Below, in pieces: positions 1 to 10,527 of a stretch of DNA of 64,000 nt (positions within the stretch are counted from its first letter, which is position 1; every line of letters begins with the position of its first letter). Origin of the DNA: Sphingobacterium sp. GVS05A. Its GTDB lineage: Bacteria > Bacteroidota > Bacteroidia > Sphingobacteriales > Sphingobacteriaceae. A model generated the notes under the pieces. The model saw nothing but the letters and a program-made list of their open reading frames with translations. It had not been told where the DNA came from and did not search any database. The position numbers were made by a program, and so were the translations under genes. Location: contig NZ_JAHXYR010000001.1 in NCBI RefSeq assembly GCF_019969845.1, positions 372,001 to 436,000 on the forward strand, read 5' to 3'.

Positions 1-2
1 GC

Positions 3-218
3 GAATTGGGGGTAGACATCAATGCACAGGATAAAGAAGGAACAACTGCACTACATAAAGCAGCTTTGATTGCCAAAGACGATTCATTATTGAAAACACT
101 GGTCGCTTTGGGAGCAAAAAAAGAACTGAAAACCGAATTTGATGAAACCGCATACGATTTGGCCAAAGAAAATGACTTTTTGTCAAAAGGAAATGTACAG
201 TTGGACTTTTTAAAATAA
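3..218 (+). CDS. Ankyrin-repeat protein, C-terminal fragment (5' end outside window)
   Basis: The open frame runs in from the left edge, so only about 71 C-terminal residues are visible. They read as one ankyrin repeat (GTTALHKAA followed by a helix and an LGAK turn) and the start of another, ending in NVQLDFLK. The stop lies 4 bp before the DUF2271 gene, so this is probably the upstream member of the same operon. Ankyrin proteins are protein-binding scaffolds and are often found beside redox or iron genes; the partner here is unknown. An internal TTG at position 6 is not a credible start because the frame and fold are open upstream. Confidence 0.75.
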   Translation, partial: ELGVDINAQDKEGTTALHKAALIAKDDSLLKTLVALGAKKELKTEFDETAYDLAKENDFLSKGNVQLDFLK

Positions 219-222
219 TAAG

Positions 223-708
223 ATGAATACTATAATTAAGATCGCGCTAATCACACTTTTGTTTTCTGCAGTTTCTGCCAGCACATTTGCCCAAACGGGT
301 AAGTATAAATGTATGATTCAAATGAACGCTTATCAAGGGGAGGGAGCTTATGTTGTTATTTCACTCATAAACCCGAAGGGAGCATACGAAAAAACACTTG
401 CCGTATTGGGGCCAGATAAACAATGGTATAACACATTGAAAGAATGGTATAAATTTCAGGCTAAAACCAAAGAAAAGCTGAGTGCAGTGACTGGTGCTTC
501 TGTTGGTGGAGGTGACCGTGCGATGCGTACCTTGGAAATAGATGAGTCTAAATTCAACAAAGGGTATAAACTTCGCTTTGAATCCGCTGTCGAAGAACAG
601 AAATATCATACTTCAGATGTAGAAATCCCATTAACGAAAGAGGCTATTACTGAAAAAGCAAATGGTAAGGGATACATTAAGCTTGTCAAATTAAATAAAG
701 TACAATAA
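223..708 (+). CDS. DUF2271 secreted protein, candidate flavinylated electron carrier
   Basis: The protein has 161 residues with a clear Sec signal peptide (hydrophobic core about 5-20, cleavage near TFAQ-TG). The pattern of short beta strands and the position between an ankyrin protein and a PepSY reductase fit the DUF2271 family. Residues 87-93 read SAVTGAS, resembling the [ST]GA[ST] sites at which ApbE-type transferases attach FMN covalently. Such proteins are known from clusters with PepSY and ApbE proteins, where they act as periplasmic electron carriers. It is tightly spaced with the next gene (6 bp). The family call is good. Flavinylation at Ser93 is an inference; most known acceptors are Thr. 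Confidence 0.75.
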   Translation: MNTIIKIALITLLFSAVSASTFAQTGKYKCMIQMNAYQGEGAYVVISLINPKGAYEKTLAVLGPDKQWYNTLKEWYKFQAKTKEKLSAVTGASVGGGDRAMRTLEIDESKFNKGYKLRFESAVEEQKYHTSDVEIPLTKEAITEKANGKGYIKLVKLNKVQ

Positions 709-714
709 GAAAAA

Positions 715-2913
715 ATGTTGGTATCTGTCTGGAGGTATGCACATTTAGCCTTAGCTCTTGTTTCTTCTGTTTTTTTACTATTATTATCGGTCACGGGAGT
801 AATTTTAGCCATTGACGCCGTCAACGAAAAAATACCACCCTATCGAATAGAAAATATAGATTCTTTGGATCTTTCGCAGACCATTACTGGTCTGCGAAAG
901 GTTTATCCTGAAATTATTGAAATTTCGGTTGACCACAATCAATTTGTGAGCATTGACGCCATAGATACTGACGGAAATACTTTAAAAGGATATATTGATC
1001 CGCAAACCGGTAAATATCTAGGTGCGCAAAAGAACAAAACACAGTTTGTTCAATGGACTACGGCCCTGCATCGTTCCCTATTCTTAAAGGTAACAGGCCG
1101 AATCATTATTGGCATCGCTTCTTTTCTACTATTTTTGATTACAATCTCAGGTTTGGTGTTGATTATCAAACGTCAACAGGGCGTTCGACATTTCTTTGCC
1201 AAGATCAATCGGGATTTCTTCGCACAATATTTTCATGTTGTTTCAGGGCGGTTGCTTCTGATACCCATTTTAATTTTGGCTTTGACGGGGACCTATTTAT
1301 TTATGGTCCGAATCGAACTGTTAAAGAAGACAAACCAAACGGTTGAATATCCGGTGAAGGAAAATGAGACCGAGGAACTGGCGATAGCCGATTTTCCGAT
1401 CTTCAAAAAAACGAAGCTTAACGATGTCGTGAAGGTAGAGTTTCCTTTTATGGAAGGAGATCCTGACGAATATTATGTTCTCAAACTGAAAGATCGGGAG
1501 TTGACCGTAAATCAATTGAACGGTGCTGTACATAAAGAAGTCAAGTATCCCTTTACTGCACTTGCAGAACAATTTTCGCTCGATCTTCACACCGGTAAAA
1601 CCAATATGATATGGGCCATAATTTTGGGGCTTGCATCATTGAATATTGTGTTTTTTATTTATACAGGTTTTGTCATTACCTTCAAACGTACGCGAACAAA
1701 GATCAAGAATAAGTATAAGGCGGCCGATGCTGAAATCATTATTCTGGTAGGTACTGAAAATGGGAGTACCTTGTTTTTTGCCAATCAGATTCACAAACAG
1801 CTGTTGGCTGATGGCAAAAAATCACTTTTGCTTGGCATGAATCACTATCAGTATTTTCCAAAAGCAAAACATCTTTTGCTGTTTACGTCCACCTACGGTC
1901 TAGGAACAGCGCCTTCCAATGCGACTCAGTTTGAGAAAAAGCTATTGGCCTATCCACAACAACAATCGATTAATTTCTCTGTTCTCGGTTTTGGATCGAA
2001 AGCATACCCTGATTTCTGTGCTTATGCGTATGCGATAGACAAGTTGCTCAGTGAGCAAGCATGGGCCTCCCGACTGATAGACCCACATACGGTCAATGAC
2101 AAAAGTGTTGATGAACTGATTTCATGGGTACATCATTGGAGTGAACATACCAATATTGCATTAGCTTCTGCTCCAGCGATATACAGCTCCAAAGTTGTTG
2201 GGTTGAAGAAATTTAAAGTGATTGCCAGATCAACTGTTTCGGAGAGCAACAGTACCTTTATACTTTTATTGAAGCCACTTGGAAAAATGAAAGTACAGTC
2301 AGGAGATTTGTTGGCCATCTATCCGGCGCAGGATCAACGGGAACGTTTCTATTCCATTGGATGCAAGGATGGAATGGTTCAATTGGTCGTCAAGCTATTT
2401 CCTGATGGTTTTGGCTCGGGATTTTTATACCAACTAAAAGCGGATCAGGTTCTGGAAGCCCGTGTCATGGACAACCCAAGCTTTCATTTTCCCAAGACAG
2501 CACCTGCTGTGGCGTTGATTGCAAATGGAACCGGTATTGCACCATTTTTGGGTATGATTGCAGAAAATCAGCATAAAATACCTGTCAAACTCTATGCAGG
2601 CTTCCGTAAGAACAATGAGATGACGGCACAATATTTGGAATTTACCGATGAACAAAAAAAATTGGGACAACTGAACGATGTACAGCTTGCTTTTTCACGG
2701 GAACAGCAGGGGCAGTATGTGATGGATTTGATCCGTCAGGATGGTACGTACTTTGTTGAATTGCTCGAACAGCAGGGCTGTATCTTATTGTGTGGTTCAC
2801 TCCGAATGCAACAGGATGTCGAAGCAACTTTAAACGAGATACTGCTGGTAAGTACAGGTAAATCGATCAGCATCTACAAAGAAAATGGTCAGATCCTGAC
2901 AGATTGTTATTAA
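715..2913 (+). CDS. PepSY-flavodoxin-FNR fusion, membrane flavin reductase
   Basis: This 732-residue protein moves electrons from cytoplasmic NAD(P)H across the inner membrane. The N-terminal half is a PepSY-type membrane unit with hydrophobic segments near 5-32, 128-150, 178-197 and 298-322 and periplasmic loops between them. A flavodoxin-like domain follows (GTENGS near 346, STYGLGTAPSNA near 391). A ferredoxin-NADP reductase module completes it (RFYSIG near 544 for FAD, NGTGIAPFLG near 604 and LCGSLRMQ near 692 for the pyridine nucleotide). Related proteins serve ferric-siderophore or other extracytoplasmic reduction. The neighbours DUF2271 and ApbE suggest it feeds a covalently flavinylated carrier. 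The final acceptor cannot be read from sequence. Confidence 0.88.
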   Translation: MLVSVWRYAHLALALVSSVFLLLLSVTGVILAIDAVNEKIPPYRIENIDSLDLSQTITGLRKVYPEIIEISVDHNQFVSIDAIDTDGNTLKGYIDPQTGKYLGAQKNKTQFVQWTTALHRSLFLKVTGRIIIGIASFLLFLITISGLVLIIKRQQGVRHFFAKINRDFFAQYFHVVSGRLLLIPILILALTGTYLFMVRIELLKKTNQTVEYPVKENETEELAIADFPIFKKTKLNDVVKVEFPFMEGDPDEYYVLKLKDRELTVNQLNGAVHKEVKYPFTALAEQFSLDLHTGKTNMIWAIILGLASLNIVFFIYTGFVITFKRTRTKIKNKYKAADAEIIILVGTENGSTLFFANQIHKQLLADGKKSLLLGMNHYQYFPKAKHLLLFTSTYGLGTAPSNATQFEKKLLAYPQQQSINFSVLGFGSKAYPDFCAYAYAIDKLLSEQAWASRLIDPHTVNDKSVDELISWVHHWSEHTNIALASAPAIYSSKVVGLKKFKVIARSTVSESNSTFILLLKPLGKMKVQSGDLLAIYPAQDQRERFYSIGCKDGMVQLVVKLFPDGFGSGFLYQLKADQVLEARVMDNPSFHFPKTAPAVALIANGTGIAPFLGMIAENQHKIPVKLYAGFRKNNEMTAQYLEFTDEQKKLGQLNDVQLAFSREQQGQYVMDLIRQDGTYFVELLEQQGCILLCGSLRMQQDVEATLNEILLVSTGKSISIYKENGQILTDCY

Positions 2914-2954
2914 ACACGACAATCTTATGCTATCATTTATTTTGACAATGGGTA

Positions 2955-3944
2955 ATGAATTATTATAAGCAGTATCTACTGATTTCAATATTTTGGTTGA
3001 TAACCGTCGCTAACGGTTTTTCACAGGTAACGCTTAAAAAACAGGTAACCCTTATGGGCTCTGTTTTTGAGATCACGCTAGTTGATCAGGATAGCGTACA
3101 GGCCAACCAGCATATTGTCGAAGTCATTGCAGAGATTGAACGTATCGAAAACCTAATTTCGGAGTGGCGTCCATATACGCAGATTTCGGAGGTCAACCGC
3201 AATTCAGGGATTAAACCTGTTAAAGTTGACCGCGAAGTATTTGACCTGACCAAAAGGGCAATTCAATACAGCCGGAATTCACAAGGAGCCTTTGATATTA
3301 GCATTGTCGCTTTAGATAAAATATGGAAGTTTGATGGCAGTATGGATACAATGCCTTCTGAGGATGCGATCAGAAATTCGGTTGCCAAAGTTGGCTATAA
3401 ACATATTGTTTTGGATAGTGCTGCCTCGACTATTTTCTTGGAACTTCCGGGCATGAAAATTGGTTTTGGCTCGATCGGGAAGGGCTATGCCGCGGATCGG
3501 GGAAGGGAGATCATGAAAGCCCGTGGAATCACTGCCGGGATCGTCAATGCTTCCGGGGATCTATCTACCTGGGGTAGCCAACCAAATGGTGAACCCTGGA
3601 AGATTGGGGTGAATAACCCCTTCAAATCACATCAGATGGTCCAGGTTCTTCGCTTGAATGAAATGGCGGTGGCTACCTCGGGAAGCTATGAAAAATATGC
3701 CGAAATCAATGGAAAACGTTATTCCCATATTATTAATCCCATTACTGGATATCCAGCTACCGGGCTTACTTCGGTAACAATCTATGGACCGTCGGCAGAA
3801 ATAGCCAATGCACTAAGTACTTCCATTATGGTGCTGGGTGAAAAAGAAGGAAAGAAATTAATCAGTAATTTTCCAAATTATCGTTTTATCTTTATTACAG
3901 ACAAAGGAAAGGTTGTCCGGGATAAATACAAGTCATCCTATTAA
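2955..3944 (+). CDS. apbE: FAD:protein FMN transferase (ApbE)
   Basis: The protein has 329 residues with an N-terminal signal peptide (about 1-23, ending near GFSQ). ApbE enzymes transfer FMN from FAD to Thr/Ser of exported redox proteins, using Mg2+. Family motifs are present in order: GSIGKGYAADRG near 173, IVNASGDLSTWG near 196, ATSGSYEKY near 240 and SHIINPITGYPA near 257. No lipobox Cys follows the signal, so it is probably periplasmic rather than a lipoprotein. As the last gene of the ankyrin-DUF2271-PepSY operon it most likely flavinylates the DUF2271 product and perhaps other partners. Confidence 0.93.
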   Translation: MNYYKQYLLISIFWLITVANGFSQVTLKKQVTLMGSVFEITLVDQDSVQANQHIVEVIAEIERIENLISEWRPYTQISEVNRNSGIKPVKVDREVFDLTKRAIQYSRNSQGAFDISIVALDKIWKFDGSMDTMPSEDAIRNSVAKVGYKHIVLDSAASTIFLELPGMKIGFGSIGKGYAADRGREIMKARGITAGIVNASGDLSTWGSQPNGEPWKIGVNNPFKSHQMVQVLRLNEMAVATSGSYEKYAEINGKRYSHIINPITGYPATGLTSVTIYGPSAEIANALSTSIMVLGEKEGKKLISNFPNYRFIFITDKGKVVRDKYKSSY

Positions 3945-3965
3945 ACAACAACCTGTAGTTCATGT

Positions 3966-4073
3966 AACCATCATGATTTCTTTACACCGAGTGAACCGAA
4001 CGATTGAACTCATGAATGCCGCTTAAAACATACAGTCGATGAATAAATCAGATAACTGCATCACAGCTGAAAA
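3966..4073 (+). repeat. Dispersed intergenic repeat, copy 1
   Basis: This 108-bp stretch between apbE and the sigma-factor gene matches 16324-16424 in the same orientation. Both begin AACCATCATGATTT and share TAAAACATACA, TCGATGAATAAATC and CATCACA in the same order. Identity is high apart from an 8-bp length difference after ACCGAG. Both copies end shortly before the next gene. It contains two TCATGA hexamers able to pair. Function is unknown; it could be a leader element or a miniature repeat. Confidence 0.8.
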
Positions 4074-4113
4074 TAATTTAGAGTAAAAGCTTTGTTGGTT
4101 CGTCTATGTAATT

Positions 4114-4695
4114 ATGGACATTGGATACCAAAATCATATGGCAGAAAAAAACTCCAGATCATTTACAGACATCGTCAAGACTTATGGGAGTCAATTGCTG
4201 CGTTTTGTAAAAGGAAAGGTCAAAAAAACGGAAGATGCCGAGGATATCTTGCAGGAGGTCTGGTATCAATTCAGTCGTTTGACCAATATGGACGAACTGG
4301 AAAATGCTGGAGCATGGTTGTATGCTGTAACGCGAAACAAGATTACGGATAGTTATCGAAAGAAGAAAGATGAGTCACTTGATGAATTAATGGCGGATGG
4401 AGAGGAAGTGGATACGGCCTTTCCGATACGTCAGTTTCTGCTGGCCGATGATTCGAACAATCCTGAACTTAAATTATTCAAAGACATTTTTTGGGATGAA
4501 TTGATGAAAGCCCTCGAAGAATTGCCCGAAAAACAACGTCGGGTTTTTATGCTCAATGAAATTGAAGATAAAACCTTGCAGGAGATTGCCGACATGGAAA
4601 ATGAAAATCTGAAAACGATAATAAGCAGAAAGGGCTATGCTGTAAAACATCTGCGTTTACGTTTGCGGAACTTGTATGAAGAATTAAAATTTTAA
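4114..4695 (+). CDS. ECF-type RNA polymerase sigma factor
   Basis: The protein has up to 193 residues. Region 2 covers about 15-85 (FTDIVKTYG, then EDAEDILQEVW, the -10 recognition helix). Region 4 covers about 128-185 (ALEELPEKQRRVFMLNEIE, then a helix-turn-helix). The linker is acidic and longer than usual (DELMADGEEVD). ATG4138, eight codons downstream, is an equally plausible start; neither has a ribosome-binding site, as is normal here. No recognisable anti-sigma gene follows, but two small membrane proteins lie downstream and one could act as a tether. The upstream gap is almost filled by the dispersed repeat. Confidence 0.88.
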   Translation: MDIGYQNHMAEKNSRSFTDIVKTYGSQLLRFVKGKVKKTEDAEDILQEVWYQFSRLTNMDELENAGAWLYAVTRNKITDSYRKKKDESLDELMADGEEVDTAFPIRQFLLADDSNNPELKLFKDIFWDELMKALEELPEKQRRVFMLNEIEDKTLQEIADMENENLKTIISRKGYAVKHLRLRLRNLYEELKF

Positions 4696-4705
4696 AAATA
4701 AAGCT

Positions 4706-5044
4706 ATGAATAGAAGAATGAGAAGACAAGGAAAAGGTAAATTTGCTTTTGTGTTTGTTGCCATTATCATTGGAGTTTTCTTGCTGGTAGCCTTGTTGCA
4801 ATATCTGTGGAATACATTGATGTGTGATATTTTCAATTTGAAGGCAATCACGTATTGGCAGGCGTTTGGCCTGTTTGTGCTATCACGGATTCTATTTGGA
4901 CGTGGATTTGGTAAGCCGGGAAGGGGCGGGTTCCGTAAAAATTTTCCCCCCGATATGGGCCGCCATGAAGATCTTTCAGAAGAGGAAAGGGAGCGTTTGC
5001 GTGAGGAATGGAAACGTCGTTTCAATGGACGATGTGGATTCTGA
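4706..5044 (+). CDS. Small basic two-TM membrane protein, unknown
   Basis: This 112-residue protein begins 10 bp after the sigma-factor stop, so the two are probably co-transcribed. It has a very basic N-terminus (MNRRMRRQGKGK), a hydrophobic segment at about 13-35, a second shorter one at about 48-65, a Gly/Arg/Phe-rich stretch and an acidic-then-basic C-terminal helix (LSEEERERLREEWKRR). I do not recognise a named family. Co-transcription with an ECF sigma factor suggests a membrane-anchored regulatory partner, but nothing shows an anti-sigma fold. A good terminator follows. Confidence 0.7.
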   Translation: MNRRMRRQGKGKFAFVFVAIIIGVFLLVALLQYLWNTLMCDIFNLKAITYWQAFGLFVLSRILFGRGFGKPGRGGFRKNFPPDMGRHEDLSEEERERLREEWKRRFNGRCGF

Positions 5045-5080
5045 AAAAAAAGTAAATTTTTTAAAGTAAAAACCTGATAC

Positions 5081-5113
5081 AGGCGTCTTCTTCTATAAAG
5101 GCGCCTTTTTTTA
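5081..5113 (+). terminator. Rho-independent terminator after sigma-factor operon
   Basis: AGGCG and CGCCT form a short GC stem around a 14-nt loop, followed at once by seven T residues. It lies 36 bp after the small membrane protein gene and closes the sigma-factor operon. Confidence 0.75.
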
Positions 5114-5297
5114 TGTCAAAAGCTGAAGAAACACTGTAAAGGTAATGACAGGCCGCGATGATCTGTTACTAACGATATGCAACAATTATACGGGTTGAGA
5201 AATTGACAACGAAAGAAGTATATCGGATAACGAATAGGGTTACCGATAAGTGGATTGACAGATTTTGGGTTTAAAGAACAATTAAATTAAAGAAAAA

Positions 5298-5591
5298 ATG
5301 AAAAATAAAATTCGATTTATATTACCCCGCTTGATCGCATTGACGGTAATAGTGGGTTTAGCCAGCTTGATTATGGGAGCGATCTTTAAGCTGTTGTTGG
5401 TTGCAACGATCTTATTCGGAATAGGAAGCTTTGCAATGGCCAAAATGCGTAGGAGAGAAATGCGTTCATTTAAAATGGACAAGGCTCCGATCCACCCCGA
5501 AATGTACAGTGCGTCGAGGACGAATAGTGCAATCGTTCCTTTACACAAACAACAACGGGCTAAGAATGCGACAATTGTTCCGGTATATTAA
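5298..5591 (+). CDS. Small membrane protein, unknown
   Basis: This 97-residue protein has an N-terminal hydrophobic region (about 8-50, one long or two closely spaced segments), then a basic stretch (AKMRRREMR) and a polar, probably cytoplasmic tail ending in IVPVY. I recognise no domain. It sits alone between the sigma-factor operon and the Hsp20 gene, with gaps of about 250 and 107 bp. It may belong to the same envelope or stress regulon as its neighbours, which is inference from position only. Start codon ATG with an A-rich leader is the only reasonable choice. Confidence 0.55.
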   Translation: MKNKIRFILPRLIALTVIVGLASLIMGAIFKLLLVATILFGIGSFAMAKMRRREMRSFKMDKAPIHPEMYSASRTNSAIVPLHKQQRAKNATIVPVY

Positions 5592-5698
5592 TATCAGGAC
5601 TTGGTAGGAAACCAAATAACATAAATAGCGGCAATAGTGAAGTTCCTTGGACTGCTCATTGCGCAATACACAATATTCATTACTAAAAAAATAAAGAC

Positions 5699-6151
5699 AT
5701 GTTTAAAAGAGATCATTATTCCAGCAGATATTCAAATCAAAATAGATTTTGCGGTCAACATTTCAAAGACCGTTTTGAAAAATTTCAACAGCATTTTTTT
5801 GAAGGCGAAGCTGGACAGCGCGGGGAGGGACAGCAATTTGTTCCTGTAAATATTTCTGAAAATTCTGAGTTCTACGAAGTGCAGGTATTTGCTGCCGGCC
5901 GAAAGAAAGAGCAATTTCAGGTGAGTATAAATGAAGGAATCTTAACGATTTCCTGTACAGAAAATACAAACGATGCGACAGCTTATATCTATAAGGAGCA
6001 TTTGGGCACTGCATTTGAGCGTGAATTTCAATTAAATGAACAAGTGCTTACAGATAACGTACATGCCAGTTTCGAAGATGGTGTACTAACCGTCATTCTT
6101 CCCAAGGACCTTGACAAGGTAAAAAGACCACAAGAAGTTATCATAGACTAG
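5699..6151 (+). CDS. Small heat-shock protein (Hsp20/alpha-crystallin)
   Basis: This 150-residue protein has an N-terminal arm rich in Phe, Arg and Gln (about 1-45) and an alpha-crystallin domain at about 48-140. Family landmarks are the NISENSEFYEVQVFAAG strands, INEGILTISC, and the signature FEDGVLTVILPK near 124-135. A short tail ends in EVIID. It is an ATP-independent holdase that binds unfolding proteins as an oligomer in the cytoplasm. The usual C-terminal I-x-I anchor is only loosely represented (VIID). A strong terminator follows. Confidence 0.92.
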   Translation: MFKRDHYSSRYSNQNRFCGQHFKDRFEKFQQHFFEGEAGQRGEGQQFVPVNISENSEFYEVQVFAAGRKKEQFQVSINEGILTISCTENTNDATAYIYKEHLGTAFEREFQLNEQVLTDNVHASFEDGVLTVILPKDLDKVKRPQEVIID

Positions 6152-6183
6152 GTTTGACGGATTGCAGTGTGGTTATAGTTCGC

Positions 6184-6228
6184 GCCCTCCCCATAGTTTC
6201 AATGTTAAGGGGAGGGCTTTTCTTTTTT
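6184..6228 (+). terminator. Terminator of the hsp20 gene
   Basis: A perfect 9-bp stem, GCCCTCCCC with GGGGAGGGC (6184-6192 and 6209-6217), is followed by TTTTCTTTTTT. It lies between the convergent hsp20 and DUF4126 genes; the T tract supports the plus-strand direction. Confidence 0.88.
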
Positions 6229-6808
6229 ATGTTTTTTTGAGCTTCTTTTGCAATTGTTTTTTTCCAAATTTCCCGAAGAAATAGAATAAGGCGAAAACGA
6301 CCAAAACAGCCATAAAAGGAACGAATATGGCTAGAATGGTTAAGACGGAGGAACCAATGGTCTCCATGGTCGAAATAATAAAATTGCCAAGACCCGCAGT
6401 ACCGATGGAAGAAGCGGCTCTTGTACCAGCCAGTACTGTACTGATCGTCGCCGCAGTTCCCCCTCCGGCGATAATGGCCGCTGACCAGCGGAAAAACGGA
6501 GAAATATCTGTAAACTGTACCGCAAATAGTAATGTTCCCGCAATCGTTGCCAAAGGAATGGAAATGGTATCCAGAATATTGTCAACAACGGGTATGTAGT
6601 AAGCGGCAACTTCGATAACCATCGCGATGCTTGTGGTGATCAGTACCAAGTTGGAACCTGCCCAAGCCCATTCATTACCCACCTGAAATAATTCCAGACG
6701 ACAGCCCAAGCTGAGCAAAAACAGAGGCATAAAAATTCGGAAACCTGTTGCCGCAGCCAGACTAATACCAATAAATGCACTGACCAGATATGTGGATAAT
6801 TCCCCCAT
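6227..6808 (-). CDS. DUF4126 family membrane protein
   Basis: This 193-residue, strongly hydrophobic protein has about five to six membrane segments. The N-terminal pattern LVSAFIGISLAAATGFRIFMPLF and the Gly/Ala-rich middle (AAIIAGGGTAATISTVLAGTRAASS) are typical of DUF4126 proteins, whose function is not established. The C-terminus is a short Lys-rich cytoplasmic tail. The gene is convergent with hsp20 and divergent from katG, with its own upstream region of 187 bp. It may be constitutive; nothing in its context assigns a role. Confidence 0.75.
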   Translation of the reverse strand: MGELSTYLVSAFIGISLAAATGFRIFMPLFLLSLGCRLELFQVGNEWAWAGSNLVLITTSIAMVIEVAAYYIPVVDNILDTISIPLATIAGTLLFAVQFTDISPFFRWSAAIIAGGGTAATISTVLAGTRAASSIGTAGLGNFIISTMETIGSSVLTILAIFVPFMAVLVVFALFYFFGKFGKKQLQKKLKKT

Positions 6809-6968
6809 AATAAATGGATGCTTAGTTCTATCTATTAGTAGAATAAAAAAAGAGTGTTTTTTGTTTTTAAAATTGTTGTGAACGGTCGGGACAAATAGCG
6901 TCTCCTGTTCGTTGTAACTGTTTGTTTTTATAATGTTTAGTTATATTTATAGATTTTGATTATATTGT

Positions 6969-6983
6969 ATCGAATCATTCGAT
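6969..6983. promoter_or_regulatory. 15-bp palindrome upstream of katG, candidate operator
   Basis: ATCGAAT-C-ATTCGAT is a perfect inverted repeat with 7-bp arms in the DUF4126-katG intergenic region, 93 bp before the preferred katG start. Its size and symmetry resemble sites for dimeric regulators such as PerR or OxyR, which commonly control katG, but it does not match their consensus closely. Assignment to a regulator is inference. Confidence 0.4.
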
Positions 6984-6989
6984 GAGTAG

Positions 6990-9356
<2,367 letters not shown>

Positions 9357-9429
9357 TCGGTATGGTCTTTGCTCCATAAAGTAAGTTTAAAAAACAGAAA
9401 TGGAAGCTTAAAAACCAATAATAATAGGA

Positions 9430-9466
9430 GGGCTTGTACTTTTTAATAAATGCAAGCCCTTTTTTA
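9430..9466 (+). terminator. Terminator of katG
   Basis: GGGCTTG (9430-9436) pairs with CAAGCCC (9453-9459) across a 16-nt loop and is followed by six T residues. It lies about 75 bp after the katG stop. Confidence 0.82.
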
Positions 9467-9582
9467 TTCGGTATTTGATGTGAAAGAAAACACATCTTTT
9501 GATAGGAAATGTAAATCTCTCTTGGGATTTTGCATTTCGGCAGATTAATTCGGCTCAGAAAACGTGAATGTAGGTGTTATTG

Positions 9583-10332
9583 TTATCGTTGGTGGAGCTT
9601 GATCATTACAGCGTTCCAGGCCAGCACTTGTACACCTGGAGAGTAGTGCATAAGCGCAATATTTTCGTTATGGAGATGAATATCCCCCGTTGTATAGTTC
9701 AACTGGCATTCTTGCAGCTGCACTGAAAACAAGGGCCATTCCGGATGATGAATGTCGAAACAATAGATTCCATCGGATTTGTCCAAGTAAAGGCAATAGC
9801 GTTCTGTAAGCCAGGTATCAAGGCTGGATTTTATTTTGAACTCATCGGTCACCTCAAATATTGTTTTCAAGCTAAAGCCCCTTTCTTGATTGAGATTGTG
9901 ATACCCTTGTGCATCCCGCATCATGGTGGACTCTTCGTAAGGCAGACCCGACAACTTTTTTGCGACTAATGCGGATAAGTATTTACTGGCTTCAATATGG
10001 ATAAAATAAACACCCTTTTTACCATTCTGATCGATATAGGTGCGTACATTGATCTCATAAAAGTCCGAGATGGGCGGAAACGCAGGTAAATATCTGGGAC
10101 GGATATTTTGCATCTTGAAAGCAACCAAAGATACATAACAGCTACCTTCATGCTGATCGATTTGCAATTCGGCAGGAACTAATGGCCGGAGTAGATCATA
10201 ATCGACTTGAAAATGTAAAAAGAGTAAATCAAGCCATTCCTGATAGTATCGCCAGGGGCTGTTTGGTAGAGGCCATGGACGATGATTATAGTCTCTTAAA
10301 ATTGTTTTAATTTTTTGTGCCAAAATCGTCAA
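9583..10332 (-). CDS. DUF2071 (YqjF-like) protein
   Basis: The protein has 249 residues. The opening WRYYQEWLDLLFLHFQVDYDLLRPLVPAELQ and the later YVSLVAFKMQNIRPRYLPAFP and NVRTYI are the characteristic strands of DUF2071, a family with an acetoacetate-decarboxylase-like beta fold and no settled biochemical function. No signal peptide is present, so it is cytoplasmic. It is convergent with katG and divergent from the nickel/urease region, whose first promoter lies in the 195-bp gap upstream. No operon partner is seen. Confidence 0.8.
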   Translation of the reverse strand: MTILAQKIKTILRDYNHRPWPLPNSPWRYYQEWLDLLFLHFQVDYDLLRPLVPAELQIDQHEGSCYVSLVAFKMQNIRPRYLPAFPPISDFYEINVRTYIDQNGKKGVYFIHIEASKYLSALVAKKLSGLPYEESTMMRDAQGYHNLNQERGFSLKTIFEVTDEFKIKSSLDTWLTERYCLYLDKSDGIYCFDIHHPEWPLFSVQLQECQLNYTTGDIHLHNENIALMHYSPGVQVLAWNAVMIKLHQR

Positions 10333-10435
10333 TTTATGCCTCTAAGATCATTTTAATCTCGCTTTAACCAAATTTTAATTTAATATATGAAGAATTATGG
10401 AATTTTCTTTGGGCTTTTCCTATTTTGTGAAATAA

Positions 10436-10483
10436 AATTCAAGATTTGTGCTACTTTTTGTTGTTTGATCAGTAGTAACTTTG
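10436..10483 (+). promoter_or_regulatory. Promoter of the hyp/nickel-uptake block with shared upstream element
   Basis: The element AATTCAAGATTTGTGCTA (10436-10453) is followed after 22 nt by TAACTTTG (10476-10483), an exact match to the Bacteroidota -7 box TAnnTTTG. No TTTG stands at the canonical -33 position (ACTT is there). The same element, with one difference and identical spacing, precedes the gene at 18991. This looks like an activator-dependent promoter for the small secreted protein gene and probably the following genes. Confidence 0.6.
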
Positions 10484-10527
10484 TGTTGTTTTCAAAGGGA
10501 AACTTGTTACTTTGTTAGTTTACAGCT

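Noticed and set aside
6921..6958. Canonical TTTG/TAnnTTTG promoter for katG
   Set aside because: TAGATTTTG has one base too many between TA and TTTG and the -33 spacing is wrong, so I do not call a promoter.
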